Source: Candidatus Latescibacterota bacterium (GTDB taxonomy: Bacteria > JAAXHH01 > JACQVL01). From it: a stretch of DNA of 23,890 nt. Location: NCBI GenBank assembly GCA_016209865.1, contig JACQVL010000340.1, positions 1 to 23,890 on the forward strand, in the 5' to 3' direction. A program made the position numbers and the translations under genes. Below are positions 17,017 through 23,797 of this stretch, piece by piece. Every line of letters begins with the position of its first letter. The stretch's first letter is position 1. The notes under the pieces were generated by a model. That model was not told where the DNA came from, ran no database searches, and worked only from the letters and a program-made list of their open reading frames with translations.

Positions 17017-18679
17017 CCGGACCGTCTTGCTGGCGGTCGATCATCCGCTGTACGAAGAGGCCCGGGACGAGCTCGCCCGGTTTGCCGAGCTCGAGAAATC
17101 CCCTGAGCATATCCACACGTACCGGATCACCCCCCTCTCCCTCTGGAACGCGGCGGCGGCCGGCCTGAACGCATCCGCCATCGTCGAGACGCTCGACCGG
17201 CTGAGCAAGTATGAAATCCCACAAAATATCCAGCGGGACATCGTCGAATTCATCGCCCGGTACGGCCAGGTCCGGCTGACGAAGCCGGATGACCGCCTCA
17301 TCCTCGAATCCGATGACCCCGCCCTCATCGCGGAGATCGCCGGCCAGCGGTCGGTCAAGCCCTTCCTCGTCGGCCCGGTCGATGAATACCGCCTGCACGT
17401 CGGGGGGCGGTATCGCGGCCACGTCAAACAGGCGCTGATCAAACTCGGCTTCCCGGTCGAAGACCTGGCCGGGTATGTGACCGGCGCGCCGCTCGACCTC
17501 GTCCTGCTCGCCCTCACTCGATCTGAACGGCCGTTCCGGCTGCGGGAATACCAGGTCACCGCCGCCAACGCTTTCCATGTCGACGGCGGGCCGCGCGGCG
17601 GGAGCGGGGTCATCGTCCTGCCGTGCGGGGCGGGAAAGACGATGGTCGGGATGAGCGTGATGGCCACCTTGCGGTGCCAGACGCTGATCCTGACCGCCAA
17701 TACGGTCGCCCTCCGGCAGTGGCGGGATGAGTTGCTCGACAAGACGTCGTTGACGTCCGATCAGATCGGGGAGTACTCCGGGGAACAGAAGGTCATCCGA
17801 CCGGTCACTCTGGCCACGTACCAGATCCTCACCTACCGGAAGAGCAAAGACGAGGACTTCGAACACTTCGGGCTGTTCAACCGGGAGGACTGGGGCCTGA
17901 TCATCTACGACGAAGTCCACCTCCTGCCCGCGCCGGTGTTCAGGATCACGTCAGAGATTCAGGCGCGGCGGCGGCTCGGCCTGACCGCCACCCTCATCCG
18001 CGAGGATGGCCGTGAAGGGGATGTCTTCAGCCTGATCGGCCCGAAACGCTACGACATGCCCTGGAAGACGCTCGAGCGGCAGGGCTGGATCGCGACCGCG
18101 GAATGCCGGGAAATCCGGGTGAACCTGCCAGATGAACTGCGGATGCCATACGCCCTCGCCGGCTCACGGGAAAAGTTCAGGCTCGCGTCGGAGAACCCGA
18201 CGAAATTCGCCGTCGTCCGCGCCCTGCTGGCCCGCCACCCGGACGACCTGATCCTCATCATCGGCCAGTACCTGAAGCAACTCAAACAACTCGCCCGCGA
18301 GATCGACACGCCGCTCATCACGGGGAGCACTCCCGTCCAGGAGCGGCTGCGCCTGTACGCCCAGTTCCGGGCCGGGGAGATCACCCGGCTCGTCGTCTCA
18401 AAAGTCGCCAACTTCGCCATCGACCTTCCTGACGCCAACGTGGCCATCCAGATCTCCGGGACGTTCGGCTCCCGTCAGGAAGAGGCCCAGCGACTCGGCC
18501 GTATCCTGAGGCCGAAGCGGGACGGGGGGCCCGCGACGTTCTACTCGATCATTACGCGAAACACCCTGGACCAGGATTACGCGGTCAATCGCCAGCTCTT
18601 CTTGACAGAGCAGGGATATGAGTATACGATTCATGATGCGACGGAGGTTGTGAAAGAATCGGTGGTCGGTGGTCGGTAG
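16979..18679 (+). CDS. XPB/Rad25-type DNA helicase (superfamily 2)
   Basis: A bacterial XPB helicase, a 3'-5' DNA translocase proposed to act in repair or transcription. Residue numbers count from GTG 16979, which is preferred over GTG 16970 because GAGGTGA lies six bases upstream. Residues 5-125 form the N-terminal domain of bacterial XPB (TYRITPLSLWNAAAAGL, SKYEIPQNIQRDI). Residues 130-185 match the damage-recognition-like region (EYRLHVGGRYRGHVKQALIK). The helicase core has Walker A CGAGKT (216-221), the DEVH box (311-314), LTATLIRED with the RED motif (341-343), and a QRLGRILRP motif VI near 500. It overlaps the GT9 gene by 38 bases. Its last residues and TAG stop come from a TCGGTGG repeat, so the C-terminal tail is not conserved sequence. 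The Bax1 partner nuclease known in archaea is not adjacent. Confidence 0.93.
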   Translation: MNRSHLPLIVQSDRTVLLAVDHPLYEEARDELARFAELEKSPEHIHTYRITPLSLWNAAAAGLNASAIVETLDRLSKYEIPQNIQRDIVEFIARYGQVRLTKPDDRLILESDDPALIAEIAGQRSVKPFLVGPVDEYRLHVGGRYRGHVKQALIKLGFPVEDLAGYVTGAPLDLVLLALTRSERPFRLREYQVTAANAFHVDGGPRGGSGVIVLPCGAGKTMVGMSVMATLRCQTLILTANTVALRQWRDELLDKTSLTSDQIGEYSGEQKVIRPVTLATYQILTYRKSKDEDFEHFGLFNREDWGLIIYDEVHLLPAPVFRITSEIQARRRLGLTATLIREDGREGDVFSLIGPKRYDMPWKTLERQGWIATAECREIRVNLPDELRMPYALAGSREKFRLASENPTKFAVVRALLARHPDDLILIIGQYLKQLKQLAREIDTPLITGSTPVQERLRLYAQFRAGEITRLVVSKVANFAIDLPDANVAIQISGTFGSRQEEAQRLGRILRPKRDGGPATFYSIITRNTLDQDYAVNRQLFLTEQGYEYTIHDATEVVKESVVGGR

Positions 18680-18684
18680 TCGGT
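18659..18684 (+). repeat. Heptanucleotide tandem repeat TCGGTGG at the helicase stop codon
   Basis: The units TCGGTGG, TCGGTGG and TCGGTAG are followed by a partial TCGGT. The third unit contains the TAG stop codon of the XPB gene at 18677-18679. The inverse complement of the unit recurs at 19442-19459, after the sigma factor gene. Confidence 0.85.
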
Positions 18685-18705
18685 TCACCGGTCGCCGTTT
18701 TTCCT

Positions 18706-18733
18706 GGAACTTTTTCCCCCCTTCCTCGTGTAA
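18706..18733 (+). promoter_or_regulatory. SigmaE (ECF)-type promoter in front of the ECF sigma gene
   Basis: GGAACTT (18706-18712) is followed after exactly 15 bases by GTGTAA (18728-18733). This matches the layout of RpoE/AlgU-dependent promoters (GGAACTT, 15-17 bases, then TCTAA- or TCTGA-like). Transcription would begin about 18740, just before the GAGGAGG ribosome site at 18741-18747. The position predicts positive autoregulation by the sigma factor that follows. Confidence 0.7.
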
Positions 18734-18757
18734 CTTACGTGAGGAGGACGACACACG

Positions 18758-19393
18758 ATGCTCAGGTCTGTGCAGACATCCGACACGACATCGGCACTCA
18801 CCGCGCCGGACGAGTGGCTGTTCAATCAAGTCCAGCGAGGGCATACCGAGGCCTTCGACGCGATCGTCAACCGGTACCGGGACCGGCTGTTCAACTGTAT
18901 CATCCGGCTCGTTCGCCAGACCGAGTGTGCGGAAGACCTGGTCCAGGAAACCTTTCTCCGAGTCTACCGGAGCCGAAACGAGTACCAGGCTACCACCCAT
19001 TTCTCGACGTGGATCTACACGATCGCGCTCAACCTGGCGCGGAGCGAACTCCGCAAACGAAAGCGGCGCCGGTTTTTTTCCATCAATACCGATCCAGACG
19101 ACGACCAGGGGGAGCGGCCTGAACTCTCCGACCCCGCTGGCGGACCGGACGATCAGTTGCACCACTCCGAACTCGGCCGGTCGATCCAGCGAGCGATCGG
19201 TCAGTTGCCCATCAAGTACCGGACCGTCATCGTGCTCAGGGATATCGAAGAACTCTCGTACGAACAGATCAGCGAGGTCCTCCAGTGCCCGACGGGAACG
19301 ATCAAGTCGCGGGTCAACCGGGCCCGCCTGAAGTTGCAGGAAAAGTTGCGATACTGGCAGGATGACCGTGGATTCCCGCTCTCGCGGGCATGA
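18758..19393 (+). CDS. ECF RNA polymerase sigma factor, RpoE-like
   Basis: A 211-residue group IV sigma factor. Region 2 covers about residues 25-95 (QRGHTEAFDAIVNRYRDRLF, CAEDLVQETFLRVYRSR, THFSTWIYTIALNLARSEL). After a linker rich in Asp, region 4 covers about 145-205 (LPIKYRTVIVLRDIEELSYE, CPTGTIKSRVNRARLKLQEK). There is no extra C-terminal domain. ATG 18758 follows GAGGAGG at about ten bases. The next gene encodes a zinc-finger anti-sigma protein and the one after that an HtrA-family protein, the order seen in algU/mucA/mucD-type envelope-stress loci. The sigma is therefore probably held at the membrane until an envelope signal releases it. The GGAACTT promoter upstream fits this family. 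Confidence 0.95.
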   Translation: MLRSVQTSDTTSALTAPDEWLFNQVQRGHTEAFDAIVNRYRDRLFNCIIRLVRQTECAEDLVQETFLRVYRSRNEYQATTHFSTWIYTIALNLARSELRKRKRRRFFSINTDPDDDQGERPELSDPAGGPDDQLHHSELGRSIQRAIGQLPIKYRTVIVLRDIEELSYEQISEVLQCPTGTIKSRVNRARLKLQEKLRYWQDDRGFPLSRA

Positions 19394-19406
19394 CGACCGT
19401 TTTTCT

Positions 19407-19434
19407 CGTCACTCGCCACTCGTCACTTGTCACT
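19407..19434 (+). repeat. Heptanucleotide tandem repeat CGTCACT
   Basis: The four units read CGTCACT, CGCCACT, CGTCACT and TGTCACT. The stretch lies in the 83-base gap between the sigma and anti-sigma genes. A closely related array with three units is at 23776-23796. Confidence 0.85.
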
Positions 19435-19441
19435 GATTCTT

Positions 19442-19459
19442 ACCGACCACCGACCACCG
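19442..19459 (+). repeat. Heptanucleotide repeat ACCGACC (inverse complement of the 18659 array)
   Basis: ACCGACC occurs twice and is followed by ACCG. Its reverse complement matches the TCGGTGG array at 18659-18684, so the sigma factor gene is flanked by inverted copies about 780 bases apart. Confidence 0.8.
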
Positions 19460-19476
19460 TTTGAAGGATATTCACC

Positions 19477-20244
19477 GTGCAGTGCCGCGATTTTGAGCCT
19501 TTCTTCTCACAGTACATCGACGGGGAATTGGAGCGGAACCAGTTCGAATCGATCCGATTCCATCTGAGCGGCTGTCCCCGATGTCACCTCATCCTGGAGG
19601 AGATGCAGCAGGCGGTGAACGCGGTTCAGGGGTTGCCCCGTCTGGCCCCGAGGCCGGAATTCGCGGAAGCCCTCCGCCAGCGCCTCCATCAGGAGATCAC
19701 GCAGGACCTCTACCAGCGGCCGGAGTGGACACGCTGGGCCGAAGGGCTGACCGAATTCTGGCGGGCCGGGCTCCAGCGCTCCCCCCAGATCGCCGTCGCG
19801 TTCATCCTGGTTGTTGCCGTAGGCGTGGGGATGTTCATCTTCCAGAGCGGCCCGCCGGCCGGCCGGGTGAACGAAACCCTGAACACCCAACGGCCGGCTC
19901 CATCGTTCGGCCAGACACTGACTGTTTCCGCACGTGAAGAACGGGCACAGGCCGAGCGTTCCGGGTCTGCGTCTCGACCGCTGTCACGCCTGGCCTTATC
20001 CTCCCCGGCGCGCCAGGATCGGCGCGCTCCACAGCCGGAGCGCGCTGAGTTTGCCGCCCCGCCAGATAGCGCCGCGTTGTTCCTGGCTTCCACCCCCCCA
20101 GACCCCCATTGGGTGCTTCCCCAGGCGTCAGGCGATGGGGTGGCATCGGCCAGGGGATCGATCGTCGATGGCCGGAGGGAGACGATGCATTATCTCTTGC
20201 CGACGATCCCCTCCCGTCCCCGTTTCAGCCGGGTTGCGTTCTAA
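19477..20244 (+). CDS. Anti-sigma factor with zinc-finger (zf-HC2) domain, membrane-spanning
   Basis: A 255-residue single-pass inner-membrane protein. The N-terminal cytoplasmic domain has the zinc-binding anti-sigma signature: Cys3 near the start, YIDGELERNQFESIRFHLSG, and His29, Cys33 and Cys36 in the HxxxCxxC spacing. A hydrophobic span lies at about 104-123 (QIAVAFILVVAVGVGMFIF). The remaining 130 residues are Pro/Ala/Arg-rich and predicted periplasmic, without a known domain. The start is GTG 19477 with GAAGGA eight bases upstream. By family it binds the ECF sigma factor encoded just before it. The TAA stop lies inside the first bases (CTAATGA) of the 125-bp repeat, so insertion of the element may have changed the C-terminus. 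How the signal is received is unknown; the HtrA-like neighbour is a candidate. Confidence 0.88.
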   Translation: MQCRDFEPFFSQYIDGELERNQFESIRFHLSGCPRCHLILEEMQQAVNAVQGLPRLAPRPEFAEALRQRLHQEITQDLYQRPEWTRWAEGLTEFWRAGLQRSPQIAVAFILVVAVGVGMFIFQSGPPAGRVNETLNTQRPAPSFGQTLTVSAREERAQAERSGSASRPLSRLALSSPARQDRRAPQPERAEFAAPPDSAALFLASTPPDPHWVLPQASGDGVASARGSIVDGRRETMHYLLPTIPSRPRFSRVAF

Positions 20245-20365
20245 TGAGATTTGATAATCAAAACAGGTCATCCGTAGGGGCGATCCTTGTGATCGCCCGC
20301 ATCGGGGCGAATACAAGATTCGCCCCTACAGGTCTTTACCGATTTTGGTCGTCAAAATTCATAAG
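20241..20365 (+). repeat. 125-bp MITE/REP-like element, copy 2
   Basis: It matches the reverse complement of copy 1 (13094-13218) at 121 of 125 bases, including both internal stem-loops. It fills the gap between the anti-sigma and HtrA-like genes: its first bases supply the TAA stop upstream, and its end (ATAAG) abuts the AAGGG ribosome-binding site of the next gene. Relative to the downstream gene it has the same orientation as copy 1. Confidence 0.9.
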
Positions 20366-20377
20366 GGCGTGATCGTG

Positions 20378-21670
20378 ATGGAGAGGACGTGCCTTTTGTC
20401 GAAGATGAACCCCCGAACGCTTCGTCTCCTCACGCTGCTCAACTTAGCTGTCTTCGCGTTCCTCCTCTTCCCTGTGACAGAGGCCTCAGGCCAGACGTCG
20501 ACTCCAACCTTGACCGCCATCGAGCAGGAAGTGGTCGGACTGGTCGAGCGGGTGCAGACCTCGATCGTCAGCATCGTTGCTCAACGGCGTTTCATGATCC
20601 CGGTCGATGGGCACATCCTCACCACGTGGGACCGGGATGTCGGCTCTGGGATCGTCATCAGCCCGTCTGGGCACATCCTGACTACGGCGAGTGTTGTCAA
20701 GGGCGCGAATGCGTTGAGTCTCAGCCTCGCAGACGGACGCCAACAGCCGGCTCGATTGGTCGGGGTCGACCCGCTCTCCTCGATCGCGGTCGTCCAGGCG
20801 GACAGCGCGGGCCTCCTCCCGGCGGGCCTTGGCGACTCGGACAGCATCCGTGCAGGAACCTGGGCGATCATGATCGGCAATGCGTTCGGCCTGCCGTCGT
20901 CCCCGTCGTTCGGACTGGTGAACGGGGTTCGTTCGGAGGATGGGCTGCTCCAGATCAACGCGATGGCCAGTCCAGGCTCGACCGGCGGGGCGGTTGTCGC
21001 CTCAGATGGCCGGGTCATCGGCCTGATCGTGGGAAAGCTGACGGTGCTCCCAGACTTTCCTGCAATCTTTCATTCCCCGAATCAGGCTGGGACGTTCTGG
21101 ACCGCGGAGGGCCCGTTTTCCGGGGCTCTCCTGGCCATTCCGATGAACCGGGCTCTGACGATCGCTCGCCAACTGATCGAGTTTGGGGAGGTACGCCGGA
21201 GTTGGCTGGGGGTTGAGATCGAGAGCCTGGCGGGAAGAGAGGGAGGAGTCCCGATCGATCACGTCTACGAAGGGAGCCCTGCCCAGGCGGCTGGCCTCCG
21301 CAAGGGAGATATCCTGCTTTCGGTCAACGGGCTTCCGACCACCAGCCCGTTCGCGCTGGCGGATCGTGTGGCGAACATCCCGGTCGGGACGGAAGTGGAA
21401 CTCCAGTACATTCGAAACAGCCACCAGGAGGTCAAGCGGGTGCGGCTCGGCCAGCGACCGGCTCTCCTCGACCGGCGACAGGGCGATGAAGCGAGAGAAG
21501 AGGTCAGGCCCGTGGAAGCGGGCCCCAACGGTCCCAAGCCGGTCTTAACGGAAAAATCCCTCACCCAATGGCTGCTGGAGCTGCAGGCGGAGATTCAACG
21601 GCTGAAGAATCTTGAAGGAGAGCGACAGAACGAGCAGATGCGACGCGTGAAGGCGCAACCACGCCGGTAG
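20378..21670 (+). CDS. HtrA/DegP-family PDZ protein with a lost catalytic triad (pseudoprotease)
   Basis: A 430-residue exported protein; numbers count from ATG 20378, chosen because AAGGG lies ten bases upstream and a signal peptide follows (LLTLLNLAVFAFLLFPVTEA, about 17-36). The trypsin-like domain aligns with HtrA throughout: GSGIVISPSGHILTTASVV, LVGVDPLSSIAVVQ, LGDSDSIRAG, IGNAFGLP and SPGSTGGAV. All three catalytic positions are changed: TNAHVV is TTASVV (His to Ser105), DPLSDIAV is DPLSSIAV (Asp to Ser135) and GNSGG is GSTGG (Ser to Thr202). One PDZ domain follows (about 275-355, SWLGVEIESL, GSPAQAAGLRKGDILLSVNG), then a short coiled-coil tail. Proteolysis is therefore unlikely. Its place after a sigma/anti-sigma pair, where MucD/DegP often sits, suggests a periplasmic sensor, chaperone or anti-sigma partner; this is inference. 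An alternative in-frame ATG is at 20405. Confidence 0.88.
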   Translation: MERTCLLSKMNPRTLRLLTLLNLAVFAFLLFPVTEASGQTSTPTLTAIEQEVVGLVERVQTSIVSIVAQRRFMIPVDGHILTTWDRDVGSGIVISPSGHILTTASVVKGANALSLSLADGRQQPARLVGVDPLSSIAVVQADSAGLLPAGLGDSDSIRAGTWAIMIGNAFGLPSSPSFGLVNGVRSEDGLLQINAMASPGSTGGAVVASDGRVIGLIVGKLTVLPDFPAIFHSPNQAGTFWTAEGPFSGALLAIPMNRALTIARQLIEFGEVRRSWLGVEIESLAGREGGVPIDHVYEGSPAQAAGLRKGDILLSVNGLPTTSPFALADRVANIPVGTEVELQYIRNSHQEVKRVRLGQRPALLDRRQGDEAREEVRPVEAGPNGPKPVLTEKSLTQWLLELQAEIQRLKNLEGERQNEQMRRVKAQPRR

Positions 21671-21684
21671 GCGGAGGAAATCCT

Positions 21685-22311
21685 ATGAACCTTGACCTCA
21701 TCCAGCGTCCGTTTCCGTCCGATCAGATTAGACGGCGCAAGACCGCCCTGGGGACGACCCTCGACTATCTTGAGACCCACACCGTTATCGCCCGGCTGAA
21801 CGAGACGTTCGGCGGCCTGTGGAGTTTCAAGATTCTCGATCACAAACTGCTGGAGGACGACGTGGTCGTCCTGGGGGAGCTGACGGCGGAAGGAGTGACG
21901 AAGCAGCAGTTCGGCACGTGCGAGCTCCGTCAGGAAGGGGATGAGGGCGTCGTCCTGTCGATGGGAGATGCCTTGAAAGCGGCCGCCTCGGATGCCTTGA
22001 AGAAAGCCGCCACCCTGTTCGGAATCGGCTTACACCTCTACCACTCCGCAGAGTCCGCGCCCGTCTCGCCGCCAGAGGCCGCCTTGCCCGAGCCCACGCC
22101 AGAACCGGAGCCCGAACCGGCCCCCGAGCCGGGTCCCCCGCCCGATTTGATTACCGACTTCCAGGTCGCCGAGATCATTGAATTAGCCAAACAGCGGAAG
22201 ATCACCCAGGCCCAGGTGGAACGCCGTGCCCGCGAGCGGTATGGCCGGGGGCTGGCCGAGTTGACCCAGGCCGAAGCCCAGGAGATCATCACCAAGCTCC
22301 GGCCGCGGTGA
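21685..22311 (+). CDS. Rad52/Rad22-like single-strand annealing protein
   Basis: A 208-residue protein. Residues 10-120 match the Rad52/22 family: TLDYLETHTVIARLNETFGG, then LWSFKI, and GDALKAAASDALKKAATLFG (94-113), the conserved end of the annealing domain. A Pro/Glu linker (about 127-153) made of PEP repeats joins a small helical C-terminal domain (155-205, ending LTQAEAQEIITKL), as found in phage Rad52-type recombinases. It would anneal complementary single strands and may load on SSB-coated DNA. Start ATG 21685 has GGAGG seven bases upstream and is 14 bases after the HtrA-like gene, so it is probably co-transcribed. No phage structural gene is near. Rad52-like genes in bacteria are mostly phage-derived, so transfer is possible. 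Confidence 0.83.
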   Translation: MNLDLIQRPFPSDQIRRRKTALGTTLDYLETHTVIARLNETFGGLWSFKILDHKLLEDDVVVLGELTAEGVTKQQFGTCELRQEGDEGVVLSMGDALKAAASDALKKAATLFGIGLHLYHSAESAPVSPPEAALPEPTPEPEPEPAPEPGPPPDLITDFQVAEIIELAKQRKITQAQVERRARERYGRGLAELTQAEAQEIITKLRPR

Positions 22312-22332
22312 GTTTTTCCCCTTTTTGTCCTC

Positions 22333-23706
22333 TTATTCCCCGACCTGTGCCAGCGCCCGTCGTGCAAACGCGATGAACGCCTCGACATCCTGCTGGGTAT
22401 CGTACGAGATGATCCCGTCGGGCGGCAGGACGAGGGTCATCAGCGCCTGCCTGTGCGGTTCTGCCCCGGTTCCCGTCCAGACCGTCCATCCGGATGCGGG
22501 GTCCACACGGTGAGGCACGAACAGCACCCCGCCGACCACGGTGGCGCACACGGATGAACCGCCGAACTGGTACAGATACCCCATCATCTTGTAGAAGGCC
22601 GCGCCGTAACTGCTGACCATGTATTGCTTCGCATCCCCGATGAGGACACGACTGGTCTTCGGGTTTCTGATGATGAAATCTGGAACCCCGGCCAGTTGCT
22701 GCAGATACCGGTGCTCCTGAATCGGGTGCGACGTCTGGACGAACATCTCCCACGTCTCCCCGTTGCGAAACCGGCACTCGAACGCCGGCAGACCGGAGAC
22801 CCGTCCCGTCCCGAAGACCGCCCCGCGCTGCCGGACGATCCCGTGATGGCTCAACCGGACGAGGAGTTCGAGCAGGACGAGCAACTCGTACGCCCGGTCG
22901 GGGGAAATCGGACGGAACGGCGCCGAGAACGCGGGGCCGAAGGATGCGAGGTCAAGCTGCCCGTACTGCTCCCGCCATGCGAGGAGCGCCTGATACCCCC
23001 CATGCGTCCGCCTGGCCCGCTCGATCCGAGACCGGGCCAGCCCTTCCAGGCGGTTCTCTTCCGTCTGCGCGCGCTCCCCTCTGAGCAGTCCCTTCGCGTC
23101 CGCGATGAGGCTGGAGAAGGGCGTGGGGCGCAGCGCTTGGCGGCATGTCCAGATGATCTCCTGAATCTTCCGTCGCTCCTGGTCGTGCAGAGCCGGGCCA
23201 ACGGCCGGATGATGGAGTACGCCGCGCGCGTCATCGATGACACGAACGAGCGTCAGGACGGTCAACAGGTTTTCGGGCGTCTTAAAATCCTTGATCGGAC
23301 GGCAGACGACGAAATCGGACAGCAGGGGGGAGGCGGCGACGAGGAAGTTTGCCCGGAGCGTGCGTCCCCAGTCGAGCGCGCCCCGGACGTGATAGCGGTG
23401 GGTCTCTGACGCCCGATCCGGGGTGAACGTGATACGGCGACGAATCCGGGGGAGGATGCCATCCGTCAGGACGGCGACGAGCGTCTCCAGCTTCAGGAGC
23501 CGGCGAAAGCGTTCGGCGAACTGAAGGGCAGGATGGGCGTCGAACGTCACCGTCAACGCTTCGTCGAGGTAGCCGCGCTCGAACAGCCCGATGACGAGCT
23601 GGACGATTCGGGTCTGCATCGTCTTCACGCTCGCGAGCGCGACGTGTTCAGACAGGTCCGTGTCGGTGATCTGGAAGCAGGCAGGAATTCTGTTCTTGTC
23701 AGGCAT
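22333..23706 (-). CDS. PD-(D/E)XK nuclease, McrC/DUF2357-like
   Basis: A 457-residue protein. The nuclease signature is VPDFIIRNPK (Asp343) followed by VLIGDAKQY (Asp358, Lys360), and then YKMMGYLYQFG, the helix with Tyr and Gln often found after the lysine in this superfamily. Upstream, FKTPENLLTVLTL (141-153) resembles the TPEN/R motif of McrC and DUF2357 proteins. In type IV restriction such proteins work with an McrB-like AAA+ GTPase. No such partner is in the window, but one could lie beyond the right edge, as that gene is transcribed in the same direction. It is convergent with the Rad52-like gene, with 21 bases between stops. ATG 23706 has only a weak ribosome site. The family assignment beyond the nuclease fold is moderate. 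Confidence 0.75.
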   Translation of the reverse strand: MPDKNRIPACFQITDTDLSEHVALASVKTMQTRIVQLVIGLFERGYLDEALTVTFDAHPALQFAERFRRLLKLETLVAVLTDGILPRIRRRITFTPDRASETHRYHVRGALDWGRTLRANFLVAASPLLSDFVVCRPIKDFKTPENLLTVLTLVRVIDDARGVLHHPAVGPALHDQERRKIQEIIWTCRQALRPTPFSSLIADAKGLLRGERAQTEENRLEGLARSRIERARRTHGGYQALLAWREQYGQLDLASFGPAFSAPFRPISPDRAYELLVLLELLVRLSHHGIVRQRGAVFGTGRVSGLPAFECRFRNGETWEMFVQTSHPIQEHRYLQQLAGVPDFIIRNPKTSRVLIGDAKQYMVSSYGAAFYKMMGYLYQFGGSSVCATVVGGVLFVPHRVDPASGWTVWTGTGAEPHRQALMTLVLPPDGIISYDTQQDVEAFIAFARRALAQVGE

Positions 23707-23722
23707 GATTGCTTACCAAGAC

Positions 23723-23767
23723 ACCCCCCTATCGTCCCCCCGCATGCGGGGGGACACGGAGGGGGGT
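23723..23767. repeat. Long GC-rich palindrome upstream of the nuclease gene
   Basis: The inner arms GTCCCCCCGCA and TGCGGGGGGAC (23734-23755) pair perfectly around the centre. Outer arms of ACCCCCCT and AGGGGGGT pair across a small internal loop, giving about 20 base pairs in all. It lies between two minus-strand genes. No T run follows, so a REP-like element is more likely than a simple terminator. Confidence 0.75.
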
Positions 23768-23775
23768 AACATGCT

Positions 23776-23796
23776 TGTCACTCGTCACTTGTCACT
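23776..23796 (+). repeat. Heptanucleotide tandem repeat TGTCACT/CGTCACT
   Basis: The three units TGTCACT, CGTCACT and TGTCACT belong to the same sequence family as the array at 19407-19434, about 4.3 kb away. It starts right after the stop codon of the partial minus-strand gene at the window edge. Confidence 0.8.
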
Positions 23797-23797
23797 C

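Noticed and set aside
19400-19460. CRISPR array or terminator between the sigma and anti-sigma genes
   Set aside because: The repeats are contiguous 7-base units without spacers, and there is no stem followed by a T run.
20378-21670. Annotating the HtrA-family protein as an active serine protease (degP/mucD)
   Set aside because: His, Asp and Ser of the triad are all replaced when the conserved flanking motifs are aligned.
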